Notes: generated from the sequence alone by a model not told the origin. Shown: positions 6,831-16,269, counted from the stretch's first letter. The stretch is 64,000 nucleotides of DNA from Pontibacter sp. HSC-14F20 (GCF_019599265.1 NZ_JAHZTC010000003.1:124001-188000); one strand, 5' to 3'. Translations and numbers: made by a program.

Positions 6831-9005
6831 GTGAGTAAGCTGACTATCATAGGTGTTATCGTGCTGATGAGCATATCGTTACTAGGTATGGTCGGACTTC
6901 AGCTGTATTGGATTTCGGATGCCATACAGGTGAAGCAGGAGCAGTTTGACCGCAGCGTACACGAAGCACTAACCCGTGTAGTGGAGAAGCTGGAAACGCA
7001 GGAGGCCGTGTCGGCGGTGGCAAGCGGGATAGCTACGCTTCAACAGCCCACTACAGAACCTGCTCCGGAAACAAAAACGCAGCCTGAGGTAACCTTCATT
7101 AAGAACAGCCAGGTCGAGGCTGATGACCAGCCCCACACTATTAACAAGCCTATCCCGCCGAGCAAACCCACAGGTATAGCCGCCACGCAAAAGCAGCCGG
7201 AAGCACCCAAGCTGGCCAGCAGTATAAAAGCCCGCCCCTTTCCCAATGCCGGCGGTCACAAATTCCGGGTTGAGTTTAATGCCCTGGACTCAGCTATGCA
7301 ACAAATGCTGGCTGACGGAATTCGTATGCCCGCTATGCCAGCCTTCCCGATAGAACATATGCAGTACATGGCGGCCTGGCAGGCACAGGCAGATTCTATG
7401 CAGGCCCGTGCCCAGCGCATGAGCCAAAACAACGCACTGCGGATAAGGCGACTGGCAGATAGTACAGTCAGGTATAGCCGCCAGGTTAACGGCCGCAGTC
7501 TGCACTTCTCTGCCGATACCCTGCAGTTCATTGCCCTGCAACTAGACAGCCTTCGCCGAAACAATTACTTTAGCCAAACGCTCTCTCCCTCCGAAATAGC
7601 CTCTATTAATGTGAGGAAAGACAGCGTGTTCATTTTCAGAAAAGGCAGTGTAGCCCGCGGCAGCAACAACCTGACGGAGGCAACAGCAGCAGACCCGACT
7701 ATTATCACAGGGAGTAAAATTATCTTCCGGAGTATTCACAGGCCGGAAGAGAAAAAGTCCGTGCAGGAAACTTCCCCTCGCTTGGCAGTGCGCCAGGTAA
7801 GGGAAAAACCGATCGCTATACCTGATGCTACCGTTAAGGCTGCACAAAATGCAGCAAAGGCCAGTGTGGCCACACCTGATCCTGCCAAAATAGAGGCGAA
7901 AAAAGAAAAACTGAACGATGTAGTTGAGAAAATGGTGGTGGAATATGTAGCGAAAGATGTTCCCCTGGAGCAACGCATGGATTTCGACGACCTGAAGCCC
8001 ATGCTGCAAACCGAACTGCAGGACAAAGGCATCGCACTGGATTTCGGCTACTGGGTACTATCCGACCAGCAGGATACGGTAGCGGCCAGCCACTTGCCGG
8101 TCAGCGGTATTAATACCTTTGCCACTTACAAAGCCAGCCTGTTCCCCAACGACATTTTTGATAAATCTGACTACCTCGCCGTATACTTTCCTGACAGCCA
8201 GGCCTACGCCATCAGGTCACTATGGATGATGCTGGGCTTTTCTGCACTCTTTACCCTGATCATGGTGGCTACTTTTGGCACCACCATTCACATCATTTTC
8301 AGGCAGAAGAAACTCTCCGACATGAAGAATGACTTCATCAACAACATGACGCACGAGTTCAAAACACCGATCGCCACTATCTCGCTCGCCGCCGACGCCA
8401 TCTCAAATCCCAAGATTTACGCCCGCCCGGAAAAGGTACAATACTATACCGGCATCATCCGGCAGGAAAACAAACGCATGAACGCCCAAGTGGAGAACGT
8501 GTTGCAGATAGCCCGACTCGAGAAGAACGACTACGAGATGAACCTGATCCGGACCGATCTGCATGCTCTGGTGCTCAAAGCCGTTGAAAGCATATACCTA
8601 CAGGTAGCAGAACGCCAAGGCACCATCATAACCGATCTGCAAGCCACGGGCCCGGATATTGAGCTGGACGAAGTGCATTTTTATAACGTCATCTGCAACC
8701 TGCTGGACAACGCAAACAAATACTCCCCGGGTCCTCCTGCCATCCGCATACATACCTACAATACAACTGGCGGCATTTTGTTGGCTGTGGAGGACAAAGG
8801 GATGGGTATGACACGGGACGCACAGCTGCGCGTATTTGATAAGTTTTACCGGGTGCCAACCGGAAACCTGCACAATGTAAAAGGCTTTGGCCTGGGACTC
8901 AGCTACGTGAAGGCCATCGTAAAAGCCCACAACGGAACAATAAAACTGCAAAGCGAGCCCGGCAAAGGCAGCCGGTTTGAAATATTTATACCTGCAAGCG
9001 CTTAA
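6831..9005 (+). CDS. Membrane sensor histidine kinase, RprX-like
   Basis: A 724-residue kinase with a membrane helix at 5-27, a long periplasmic region (about 30-460, rich in Ala, Gln and Pro with many charged helices), a second helix at about 465-488, then HisKA with H508 (MTHEFKTPI) and an HATPase domain (DNANKYSP, EDKGMGM, FDKFYRV, GFGLGLSYV). It has no HAMP domain, as in RprX-type kinases of Bacteroidota. The start is GTG at 6831; ATG at 6867 would cut into the first helix. A winged-helix regulator gene follows 68 bp downstream. The long sensor region matches no fold I know, so the signal is unknown. Confidence 0.92.
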   Translation: MSKLTIIGVIVLMSISLLGMVGLQLYWISDAIQVKQEQFDRSVHEALTRVVEKLETQEAVSAVASGIATLQQPTTEPAPETKTQPEVTFIKNSQVEADDQPHTINKPIPPSKPTGIAATQKQPEAPKLASSIKARPFPNAGGHKFRVEFNALDSAMQQMLADGIRMPAMPAFPIEHMQYMAAWQAQADSMQARAQRMSQNNALRIRRLADSTVRYSRQVNGRSLHFSADTLQFIALQLDSLRRNNYFSQTLSPSEIASINVRKDSVFIFRKGSVARGSNNLTEATAADPTIITGSKIIFRSIHRPEEKKSVQETSPRLAVRQVREKPIAIPDATVKAAQNAAKASVATPDPAKIEAKKEKLNDVVEKMVVEYVAKDVPLEQRMDFDDLKPMLQTELQDKGIALDFGYWVLSDQQDTVAASHLPVSGINTFATYKASLFPNDIFDKSDYLAVYFPDSQAYAIRSLWMMLGFSALFTLIMVATFGTTIHIIFRQKKLSDMKNDFINNMTHEFKTPIATISLAADAISNPKIYARPEKVQYYTGIIRQENKRMNAQVENVLQIARLEKNDYEMNLIRTDLHALVLKAVESIYLQVAERQGTIITDLQATGPDIELDEVHFYNVICNLLDNANKYSPGPPAIRIHTYNTTGGILLAVEDKGMGMTRDAQLRVFDKFYRVPTGNLHNVKGFGLGLSYVKAIVKAHNGTIKLQSEPGKGSRFEIFIPASA

Positions 9006-9073
9006 CCCTGTATGCAACAAAAACCGGAAAAGCGTATCTTTAACGAATTGCCTATACCTGAATCTGGCACCAT

Positions 9074-9790
9074 ATGAGCGACAAAGGACTGAACATACTG
9101 CTTGCCGAGGACGACCCCAATTTCGGGATTGTGCTGCGCGACTACCTGGAGCTGCATGACTACGAGGTAACGCTGTGCCCCGACGGTTGCCAGGCCATCA
9201 CGGCCTTTCGGAAAGGAAGCTTTGACCTTTGCATACTCGATGTGATGATGCCTGGTAAGGATGGTTTTACGCTGGCCCGCGAAATCAAAAAACTAGAGCC
9301 TGAGATGCCCCTCATTTTCCTGACGGCCAAAGCGATGCGGGAGGATATGCTCGAAGGCTTTAAAATCGGTGCCGACGACTACATCACCAAGCCGTTTGAC
9401 TCGGAGGTGCTGCTTTACAAAATAAAAGCAATTATGCACCGCAAGGGTGGAAACCCAATAACAGAAAAGCCGGAAGTAACTGAATATACTATCGGGCAAT
9501 ATCGTTTCCAGTACAAGCTGCGCCTGCTGCATTACAACGGCGATATACAGAAGCTTTCACCAAAAGAAGCCGAACTGCTGCGCCTGCTTTGCCAGAACCT
9601 GAACGACGTGCTGCCACGCGAGGAAGCGCTGCTGCGCATCTGGCACGAGGACAGTTACTTTACTGGTCGCAGCATGGATGTATACATTGCCAAACTTCGC
9701 AAATACCTCCGCCAGGACCCTACAGTAGAAATCATTAACATACACGGGCAAGGCTACAGATTGTGCGCTCACAACGGGGTAATGTTATAA
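9074..9790 (+). CDS. OmpR/PhoB-family response regulator, RprY-like
   Basis: A 238-residue regulator. Receiver domain residues 1-120: acidic pair E12-D13-D14, phosphoacceptor D56 (ILDVMMPGKDG), T84 and K106 (YITKPFDSE). Residues 135-235 form a winged-helix DNA-binding domain (LSPKEAELLRLLC, RSMDVYIAKLRKYL, INIHGQGYRL). It is the evident partner of the kinase just upstream. The repeat array at 6755-6793 is a candidate binding site, which would make the system autoregulated and link it to the T9SS-sorted protein. Confidence 0.95.
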   Translation: MSDKGLNILLAEDDPNFGIVLRDYLELHDYEVTLCPDGCQAITAFRKGSFDLCILDVMMPGKDGFTLAREIKKLEPEMPLIFLTAKAMREDMLEGFKIGADDYITKPFDSEVLLYKIKAIMHRKGGNPITEKPEVTEYTIGQYRFQYKLRLLHYNGDIQKLSPKEAELLRLLCQNLNDVLPREEALLRIWHEDSYFTGRSMDVYIAKLRKYLRQDPTVEIINIHGQGYRLCAHNGVML

Positions 9791-9797
9791 AATGAAA

Positions 9798-9824
9798 CAG
9801 GCCGCTACCAGAAGTAGCGGCCTG
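9798..9824. terminator. Hairpin between convergent regulator and barrel genes
   Basis: CAGGCCGCTA (9798-9807) pairs with TAGCGGCCTG (9815-9824). The T-rich tract is weak on the plus strand and better on the minus strand, so it probably serves both genes. Confidence 0.6.
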
Positions 9825-9867
9825 TGTGTTTCACCAAAACACTATTACAAACAGTTAAATTCTTTTC

Positions 9868-10551
9868 TTAGAAAGTAAATCCTACAGAGGCTTTGATCAC
9901 CCGGTTGAAGGTATCGAAGTTACGGTTGGCGTCTACAGTTGTCAGGCCGTAGTCGTATCCGGCGCTTACGTTAAAGCCACTGGCAAAGCGGTAGCCTATA
10001 CCTCCTGTTGCCGCCACATCCAGCTCACGGAAACCGCTGTTTACGTCCCACTCCTGGTTCAGGGCGTTGAAACCCAATGCTCCGGCCTTAACATGAACTT
10101 TGTTAGAAAGCAGGTATGAGAACTGAGGTCCGGCAAAAATATGGAAGCCCTCACCTATGAAAATCTTTGCCAGAATCGGCATGTCAATGTATTCGGCTTT
10201 GTTGGTCACGGTAACTCCAGCATTGAGGAAGTCGAACTGCTCCATCGGGATTTTACCTGTCAGGCGCATCCCTTTCTGAGAATACAGCAGACCTGGCTCA
10301 ATCTCGAAACCAGGTGCGACAGGTATAGACACCACACCCCCTACATGAAAACCTTCCCGCATCTCACGGTTAAGGGCTCCGTTGGTCATCTCCATCAGAT
10401 CCTGGGCAGTATTGATGGTTTCGCCCTGCCATTCCGATAAGTTTACACCCGCTTTTATACCGATGCGCACGGGCTGCTTCTGCTGCGCATTTGCCTGAGT
10501 TGCCGCCATTCCCAGAACGACGGCCAGTAGTAGAAATATCTTTTTCATCAC
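9868..10551 (-). CDS. Outer-membrane beta-barrel protein, PorT-like family
   Basis: A 227-residue protein with a cleavable signal peptide (1-22, ending ANA-QQK) and alternating strands typical of the small barrel family common in Bacteroidota (GIKAGVNLSEW near the start, LYSQKGMRL, EYIDMPILAKI, a C-terminal VIKASVGFTF ending in Phe). It should sit in the outer membrane; the specific role is unknown. It is the first of four such proteins in the window. Confidence 0.85.
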   Translation of the reverse strand: MMKKIFLLLAVVLGMAATQANAQQKQPVRIGIKAGVNLSEWQGETINTAQDLMEMTNGALNREMREGFHVGGVVSIPVAPGFEIEPGLLYSQKGMRLTGKIPMEQFDFLNAGVTVTNKAEYIDMPILAKIFIGEGFHIFAGPQFSYLLSNKVHVKAGALGFNALNQEWDVNSGFRELDVAATGGIGYRFASGFNVSAGYDYGLTTVDANRNFDTFNRVIKASVGFTF

Positions 10552-10761
10552 TCCTATCCTTTATTGGTTGAAATCCTTTTAAACTCTAAGCTGCGCTGCT
10601 TGATGAGGGATATGAAAGAACCGTGCCAATTTGTAATCAGGTAAATGAAAAAAAGTTCATAAACAGGTATAAATAATTCAAAATCAGTTAATTATGATTA
10701 TAAAATAATTTATACACTCAGGAAACAGCACAAAAATACCCTTGCTTAATTGTTCTACATG

Positions 10762-10794
10762 TTTGGCTATCGACCTGTTTGCACCTTACCTTTG
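10762..10794 (+). promoter_or_regulatory. Promoter of the nucleoid-associated protein gene
   Basis: TTTG (10762-10765), a 21-bp spacer and TACCTTTG (10787-10794) match the Bacteroidota -33/-7 pattern. It decides the start of the next gene, because any earlier ATG would lie upstream of transcription. Confidence 0.6.
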
Positions 10795-10839
10795 CAGGCC
10801 CTCAACAACAGGTATAGACTAGGTATAAAGGCAAAGCAG

Positions 10840-11889
10840 ATGAACGACAAAAGACAGGTACGGCTGAACAGGCTGGCTGTGCACAGAGTAGGCAACAAGG
10901 CAAAAGAAGAGGGCGTGATCGCTTCAAAAGAACTGGTCGATCTGCGGGATGAGCAACTGACGGACTTACTGACGAATTACTTTCTGGCTCCCTTTAAGCA
11001 GGAAGAGTTTTTCCGTTTCCATCATACCTCTGACCTGGCCCTGAACGAAATGTTCGCCTATGCGGCCCTGATGTTCACGGAACCACAAAAGTTTCTGGAG
11101 TATTCGGTGCATGTGCTCAACCACCTGTACGAGCAATCGGACCACCCCAAAGTAAAAAGCGGCGAACTATACGTGGTGCATCTGTCTGGCTGTCTGATGG
11201 AAGACGACATTGTGGACGCAATCGGCATTTTTAAGTCGGAGAACAAAGATACGTTCCTGACCTTCCAGGAAGATGACGATGACCTGAGCATGAATTACCA
11301 TTTCGGGGTGAACATTAAAAGTGTAGACAAAGGCTGTTTAATTTTCAATACCCAGGCTGAGGATGGTTTCCGAGTGAAAATCGTGGATGCCAACAGCACC
11401 GACGCCGTGTTCTGGAAAGAGGATTTCCTGCACGTCACTGAACTCAAGGATACCAACTTTAACACCAAGACAGCGCTTAACCTCTGCAAGGATTTCTCGG
11501 AAGAAGTGTTTGCCCAGACCGACAGCAAAAAGGCCCAGGTCGACTTCATCAGCCGCTCCGTGGACTACTTTTCAAAAAGCGAAACTTTTGATCTGGAGGA
11601 GTTCACGAGCAGCGTAATAGACCAGCCAGAAACGGCCGAACGATTCAAGAATTATACCCAGGCCTTTGCCGAAGAGCGCGACATCGAGGGCTTTACGGAC
11701 TTTGCCATCAACAAAAACACGGTGAAGAACATGAAGCGCAAGTTCCGCAACTTCATCAAACTCGACACCCAGATCGAAATCAAGTTCAGTGGGTATAACC
11801 CGGAACAGAGCGAGCAATATGTAGAACGCGGCTTCGATCAGGAGCGTGGTATGCACTTCTACAAGGTGTACTTCCACTCTGAGTCATAG
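10840..11889 (+). CDS. Nucleoid-associated protein, NdpA/YejK (37-kDa) family
   Basis: A 349-residue protein resembling the 37-kDa nucleoid-associated family: an N-terminal VHRVGNKAKEEG segment, a central ALMFTEPQKFLEYSVHVLNHLYEQ region, and SGELYVVHLS. It probably binds DNA in the nucleoid. An in-frame ATG at 10750 exists, but the promoter match at 10762-10794 lies downstream of it, so I prefer ATG 10840 (MNDKRQVRLNRLAVH). It is transcribed alone. Confidence 0.85.
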   Translation: MNDKRQVRLNRLAVHRVGNKAKEEGVIASKELVDLRDEQLTDLLTNYFLAPFKQEEFFRFHHTSDLALNEMFAYAALMFTEPQKFLEYSVHVLNHLYEQSDHPKVKSGELYVVHLSGCLMEDDIVDAIGIFKSENKDTFLTFQEDDDDLSMNYHFGVNIKSVDKGCLIFNTQAEDGFRVKIVDANSTDAVFWKEDFLHVTELKDTNFNTKTALNLCKDFSEEVFAQTDSKKAQVDFISRSVDYFSKSETFDLEEFTSSVIDQPETAERFKNYTQAFAEERDIEGFTDFAINKNTVKNMKRKFRNFIKLDTQIEIKFSGYNPEQSEQYVERGFDQERGMHFYKVYFHSES

Positions 11890-12018
11890 CGTTATGTGCC
11901 GGACAAGCAGGTATGGAAACTATACCTGAACGCCCTTTGTTGCTGATTAGCCTGCACCAAAATACCGGAACAGTATTTGATAGAGAAGAAAGCACCTATG
12001 ATTAGCTTTAAAAGAGAT

Positions 12019-12453
12019 ATGAAAAAATCAGTTCTTGCCACTTTACTTTTTGCCTTCGTCGCGACCGCCTTATTTGCACAGGGACCCGCTCAAAAGGCTG
12101 GTACAACACAAAGCGCACCCTCGACATTGGAACAGCGCGCCGATGAGATAACGGCAGGTATGGTAAAGAACCTGCGCCTAAGCCCGAAACAAGCGACCGC
12201 ACTGAAGGACGTAAACCGCAACAGCATGAAGTTTGCCGAGGAGGCACGCAAAAAGCATCGTGATAATCCACCTAAACTGGCCGCGCAAATGGACATGATC
12301 AGCCAGACAAGGCTTTCGCAGATCAAAGACATCCTTACTGAGCAGCAGTTTGCCCAGTACCAGTCACGCCGCGAAGAGAAGATGGGCGTGCCACGCGAAG
12401 CCAGAACTAACCCCAGCCAGGGCCCCGGCCAGCAGTACGACAATAATTACTAG
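12019..12453 (+). CDS. Secreted helical protein, Spy/LTXXQ-like
   Basis: A 144-residue protein with signal peptide (1-20, ending ALFAQ) followed by a mostly helical, charged domain: LRLSPKQATALKDVN, then ILTEQQFAQYQSRREEKM. The LSPKQ and LTEQQ motifs resemble the paired LTxxQ motifs of Spy/CpxP-type periplasmic chaperones, but this assignment is tentative. In-frame starts at 11977 (TTG) and 11998 (ATG) also exist; 12019 gives the cleanest signal peptide. A terminator follows. Confidence 0.72.
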   Translation: MKKSVLATLLFAFVATALFAQGPAQKAGTTQSAPSTLEQRADEITAGMVKNLRLSPKQATALKDVNRNSMKFAEEARKKHRDNPPKLAAQMDMISQTRLSQIKDILTEQQFAQYQSRREEKMGVPREARTNPSQGPGQQYDNNY

Positions 12454-12481
12454 ATGCTACAGTAAAGCGTTTTAACGGAAA

Positions 12482-12507
12482 AGCATGGCATGCGCCATGC
12501 TTTTTTT
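12482..12507. terminator. Terminator between convergent genes
   Basis: AGCATGGC and GCCATGCT arms around ATGC, followed by seven T residues. It ends the helical secreted protein gene and may also serve the hydroxylase gene on the other strand. Confidence 0.75.
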
Positions 12508-12510
12508 ATT

Positions 12511-13515
12511 TTAACCTACCCGTCGGTTTTCAGGCTGACTTAGCCGCTCTTCCAACTCCAGGTCGGCAGGTACAGCCGTAGCCGCCACATGCAGGGTTGG
12601 CGCCACATCAATTGTCTCCGTTTCCTGCGTTGTCCGCGCATCCCGCTCCCGCTGATTGGCCGTTACAACAGTGCCGGGCGGCTTGAACAGGATATCCCAG
12701 GCCTCCCTGAGTGAGCGGGCATACCTTAGGTCTTTGAAGATATCCACCCATTCATGAAAAACAAGATAGAAGGGGTTGTAGGACGAAACCGGGGTAGTGA
12801 GTCCGTAGGTTGGCTTTTCTTCTTCCTTTTGAAAAGTACCGAACATTCTGTCCCAGAAAATAAAAGTGGATCCGTAGTTTTTGTCGATGTACTTGGGGTT
12901 TGAGCCATGGTGTACGCGGTGATGCGAAGGCGTCACGAAAATATACTCAAAAGGCGCAGGCAACTTCCGGATCAGTTCTGTATGCACCCAAAACTGGTAG
13001 AGCACCGCTAGTTGATGGCAAACAAAAAACGTGAAGGGATCAAAGCCCAGAAAAGGCACCGGCAGGAAAAACAGGAACTTAATGGGCGCTGTCCAGCTGG
13101 TGCGCAGGGATATCGCAAAATTCATTTTCTCGGAAGAGTGGTGCGTTACATGTGTTGCCCACCAGAGCCGCTGCTCGTGCGATATGCGGTGTGCCCAGTA
13201 CCTTAAAAAATCAACTGCTATAAATCCGACCACAAAACCCCACCACGACCTGGGTATAGCCCATGGCACAGCATTGTATATCATCATAGAAGCAGTGAAA
13301 AACACGATCTTCAGACTGGCACCCACGATGGCGCTGCCTGCACCAATCCCGAGCGCAGCCATAAAGTCCTTTTTTTCATAATAATTCCGCTTCTTTTTTA
13401 CGCCTACGTACCATTCAATCAATACAGAGGCTATAATAATAGGTGCCGCCAGGTGCATAATAGTTATGTTGTCCAGCTCTGCTAGTTGATCCATTGTAAA
13501 TACTTTTTTCTCCAT
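12511..13515 (-). CDS. Membrane di-iron hydroxylase, sterol desaturase/fatty acid hydroxylase family
   Basis: A 334-residue integral membrane protein with helices near 16-36, 50-70, 78-100 and 140-165. It carries the histidine boxes of the family: HRISHE, HVTHHSS and HRVHHGSN, which would bind two irons. Known members hydroxylate or desaturate sterols, fatty acids or carotenoids using oxygen; the substrate here is unknown. The 60-residue C-terminal extension is hydrophilic and looks disordered. No pathway neighbours are present. Confidence 0.9.
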   Translation of the reverse strand: MEKKVFTMDQLAELDNITIMHLAAPIIIASVLIEWYVGVKKKRNYYEKKDFMAALGIGAGSAIVGASLKIVFFTASMMIYNAVPWAIPRSWWGFVVGFIAVDFLRYWAHRISHEQRLWWATHVTHHSSEKMNFAISLRTSWTAPIKFLFFLPVPFLGFDPFTFFVCHQLAVLYQFWVHTELIRKLPAPFEYIFVTPSHHRVHHGSNPKYIDKNYGSTFIFWDRMFGTFQKEEEKPTYGLTTPVSSYNPFYLVFHEWVDIFKDLRYARSLREAWDILFKPPGTVVTANQRERDARTTQETETIDVAPTLHVAATAVPADLELEERLSQPENRRVG

Positions 13516-13711
13516 AAGCTATTCGTTCGTGCACAGGTATAGCCTTTAGTAACGACGCCTTTCGCAAAGGGTTAAGTAAGAAAATACCGGCAAGATCCTG
13601 CTCCATAGTCCGGAAGACAGCTCCTTTGGACTTAAAGTACAGGGTCAAAGGCTATCTCAAACATTGATTTTATGGAAAAGCCTGCGTAATCTTGTCAAAA
13701 GGTTTAGCTAT

Positions 13712-13903
13712 ATGAACATCCGTAAAAAAGTAAGAATGCACATACCTGCCGGCACGGATCGCTATGCCGCCATCGCCTTATTTGTGAAAGCCGCCGAGAA
13801 GGAAAACTGGAGCGAACAGGAAATCCAGTTTGTGATTGATGAAGTGGTAGAGGCCGAGGACAGTGCCAAAGGTATGGAAGCGCTGCAGTACTATCTTGCA
13901 TAA
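13712..13903 (+). CDS. Small conserved-looking hypothetical protein
   Basis: A 63-residue cytosolic protein of mixed charge (MNIRKKVRMHIPAG, then WSEQEIQFVIDEVVEAED). No family is recognised. It has predicted helices but no signal or membrane segment. ATG 13712 is preferred over an in-frame TTG at 13664; ATG 13736 is also possible. A hairpin overlaps the stop codon. Confidence 0.6.
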   Translation: MNIRKKVRMHIPAGTDRYAAIALFVKAAEKENWSEQEIQFVIDEVVEAEDSAKGMEALQYYLA

Positions 13904-13904
13904 A

Positions 13905-13945
13905 AAAAGCCGTGCCGGCGCAGCGAATGCACCTACACGGCTTTT
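13905..13945. terminator. Bidirectional hairpin terminator
   Basis: AAAAGCCGTG (13905-13914) pairs with CACGGCTTTT (13936-13945). A and T runs at both ends suit termination of the small gene (+) and the HD-domain gene (-). Confidence 0.7.
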
Positions 13946-13963
13946 GAGATTTTAGTGGTTTTT

Positions 13964-14527
13964 CTAGGCCTCGTCCTGTGCTATAGGCGCCAATTGCAGC
14001 TCTGCCTGGTGCTGTTGCAGCACGCCGATGATAAAATCGATATGCTCTTTTAGATCCACACCGAAAAGTTCGGCGCCGATACGTACCTCTTCACGGTCCA
14101 CGGAAGCGGCAAAACCACTTGTTTTCAGTTTCTTTATCACTGACTTAGCCTCAAGCCCTTCCAGTCGCTGCGGCCGCACTTGCGCGCATGCGACAATAAA
14201 ACCGGTTATCTCGTCGCAGGCGATCAGGGCTTTATCAAGGGTGGTATCGTAGGGTACGCCCCAGTGGGTATAATGCGCTGATATGGCATGAGCAATTCGC
14301 TCCTCCCCTTTTTCGCGCAGCAAGTCAACGATTACGTTCGGGTGCTTTTCCGGGTAGGCCTGGTAGTCGGCATCGTGCAGGAGGCCGGCAATGGCCCATT
14401 CATCGGTATTTTCACCTAGTTTGTTGGCGTAGGCCTCCATTACCAGTTCCACGGTGCGGGCGTGGCGTAGCAGACTCTCGCTGGTAGTCATTTGCTCCAG
14501 TATGGCGCGGGCTTCTTGTCTTGTCAT
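13964..14527 (-). CDS. HD-domain phosphohydrolase
   Basis: A 187-residue protein of the small HD/HDIG hydrolase type. Metal ligands are visible: H22 (LLRHARTV), HD in GLLHDADY (H51-D52), a histidine in HAISAHYTH and D104 (ACDEITG). Such proteins hydrolyse phosphate esters of nucleotides, but the substrate is unknown. It starts with MTRQEARAILEQ. The 3D-domain gene lies upstream in the same direction, 65 bp away. Confidence 0.85.
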   Translation of the reverse strand: MTRQEARAILEQMTTSESLLRHARTVELVMEAYANKLGENTDEWAIAGLLHDADYQAYPEKHPNVIVDLLREKGEERIAHAISAHYTHWGVPYDTTLDKALIACDEITGFIVACAQVRPQRLEGLEAKSVIKKLKTSGFAASVDREEVRIGAELFGVDLKEHIDFIIGVLQQHQAELQLAPIAQDEA

Positions 14528-14592
14528 AAGTAGTACGGGCTTTTACAAACCGAATGTAGTAAATTCAGCTTATACCTGCGCATCTGACAAGC

Positions 14593-15165
14593 TTAATCCT
14601 TCATTGCAAAGCCATAGTCGCTCGGCTGGAAATCAAATTCCTGGTCTGCGGGAAATTCCGATCGGGCAATTCTGACGTTATCCCATCTGCCGTAGATCTT
14701 GTCTTTGCGACCCACCAGTATATCAATACGGTTTCGGAATCGGCGGTTCATGGTATCCCGGACAATGTACTGCCCGTCCAGGTCATCTGAAATGCCATCT
14801 ACCCACACAGTATCACCATACTGAATATCGCCGCCCCAGCGTGCCAGCATGTCACGTGAAAGGGCAATCCAGCGGTGTTTTTTAGGATTTTTGGGGTTAA
14901 TGCGGGAGCCGTCGGCTGTGATGAGGGGGTTTCCGTCGGTTTGGCCTACTTCGGGGTAGTAAACAGTGGCCGTAACGTTAAAAGTTTCCGGGTATTCGGG
15001 GTAATCTGGGTGTTTTTGTACTTTTTCTATGAATCGGGGTGATATCAGTTCTGGTACCTTCTCCTCACTTGGAGGATTTGAAACTTCGGGTTTCAGGAAA
15101 TCCATTTCTTCGAAAAAAGTTACAAAAATGGAAATCACTACTGCGAGTATTTTGACCCTAAACAT
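14593..15165 (-). CDS. 3D (Asp-Asp-Asp) double-psi barrel protein
   Basis: A 190-residue protein with an N-terminal hydrophobic segment (4-18), a linker, and a C-terminal double-psi beta-barrel of the 3D/RlpA-like type: VTATVYYPEVGQT, LITADGSRI, YGDTVWVDG and VRDTMNRRFRNRIDI. The family is related to lytic transglycosylases such as MltA and to RlpA and is often exported to the cell wall. Catalytic activity is not proven here. It lies in the same direction as the HD-domain gene. Confidence 0.75.
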   Translation of the reverse strand: MFRVKILAVVISIFVTFFEEMDFLKPEVSNPPSEEKVPELISPRFIEKVQKHPDYPEYPETFNVTATVYYPEVGQTDGNPLITADGSRINPKNPKKHRWIALSRDMLARWGGDIQYGDTVWVDGISDDLDGQYIVRDTMNRRFRNRIDILVGRKDKIYGRWDNVRIARSEFPADQEFDFQPSDYGFAMKD

Positions 15166-15503
15166 ATGTAATCCATTTCGTGAAACATCATTTCTATAAT
15201 AATAAACCGCTTAAACGGCGGGTACAGAAATTAGGTTTTATGAAATGGGTAAATTTAGGACAGTTAAAAAACGGAAATTTAAGTCATAAAAAACCCTATA
15301 TACAGGCAATGGATTCAAAATTTAAAGTTCAAGGCCAAGAGGTCGGGTAAGAATGAAATTTAAAATTATCACTAAAATATCACAGTAAAAAATAGAATAG
15401 TGTCATAATTATGTTCTAACAAAAACGAGTTTTCCGCAAGTTATCAGATCCAAAATTGTAATTTGTAAAGCCCGTTTGCAGGAGCCTTTACGACAGGTAT
15501 AGA
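15166..15503. other. AT-rich intergenic region, no gene seen
   Basis: 338 bp of AT-rich sequence between the start of the 3D-domain gene and the end of the VTT-domain gene, both on the minus strand. It presumably holds the promoter of the 3D gene. I see no RNA gene or repeat apart from one CAGGTATAG near 15495. Confidence 0.6.
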
Positions 15504-16226
15504 TTAGTTTTGTTGCTTCTGCTTTTTGATGTATTTGTCGTAGACCACATAACCAACAAAAAGCACTAAACTTACCCCGCCTACCCAGATCAATCCGTTC
15601 ATCAGGCGATCGTTATCTTCGCCGAGCCAGGCCAGCAGCACAGTGAGCGGCGTTATACCTGCCAGGGTGGCTCCTATAAATTTAAAATAACTCATTTTAG
15701 TGAGACCTGCCACAAAGCTAACCGCATCGTTTGACAGAAAGGGAGAGATACGGGCAATAATCACAGCCCAGATCCCGTAGTCTGATACAAACCCACAGAC
15801 TTTGTCCTCAGCTTTGTGCCCAATAATTTTGCGCACCCCCGCCTCGCCCAGTCCACGGCCAATTAAATAACCGATAGTAGAAGCTACCAGCACAGCGGCA
15901 ATCGCGATAACCGAGCCCCAGACCGGACCATAAGCAATGATGGCGACCAGCATCAGGGCCACCACATTTACAACCAGCAGAAACATCTGGGCAACCATAG
16001 CCAGCACAATGAAGAACGGCCCCCAGAAGCCAAACTGCTCTACCCAACCTGAAATACGTTCCTCATCCCCACTCGACAGCACATCCCAGCCTTCTTTGAT
16101 ACTCGCCTGAAAACCGGGAAAGATGAAATAAGAGAGGATCAGCAGCGCAAAAATTCCTGCCGTTACGACCAGTGGCCATTTGCTTTGTTTTACGTCTTCT
16201 TGTTCTGTAGCTGTGTTTTGCGCCAT
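15504..16226 (-). CDS. VTT-domain (TVP38/DedA-like) membrane protein
   Basis: A 240-residue membrane protein with about six hydrophobic segments. The VTT core is visible: GPFFIVLAMVAQMFLLVVN, the glycine-rich GYLIGRGLGEAG loop and ARISPFLSNDAVSFVAGLTKMSYFKF. Members of the family are lipid or small-molecule transporters; function here is unknown. ATG 16226 (MAQNTATEQEDV) is chosen because a longer frame would run into the rhomboid gene upstream. The two genes are 43 bp apart and probably co-transcribed. Confidence 0.9.
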   Translation of the reverse strand: MAQNTATEQEDVKQSKWPLVVTAGIFALLILSYFIFPGFQASIKEGWDVLSSGDEERISGWVEQFGFWGPFFIVLAMVAQMFLLVVNVVALMLVAIIAYGPVWGSVIAIAAVLVASTIGYLIGRGLGEAGVRKIIGHKAEDKVCGFVSDYGIWAVIIARISPFLSNDAVSFVAGLTKMSYFKFIGATLAGITPLTVLLAWLGEDNDRLMNGLIWVGGVSLVLFVGYVVYDKYIKKQKQQN

Positions 16227-16269
16227 AGGTATTCTTTTCTGTGTATAGACGTAGCTTAAACTATTTGGG

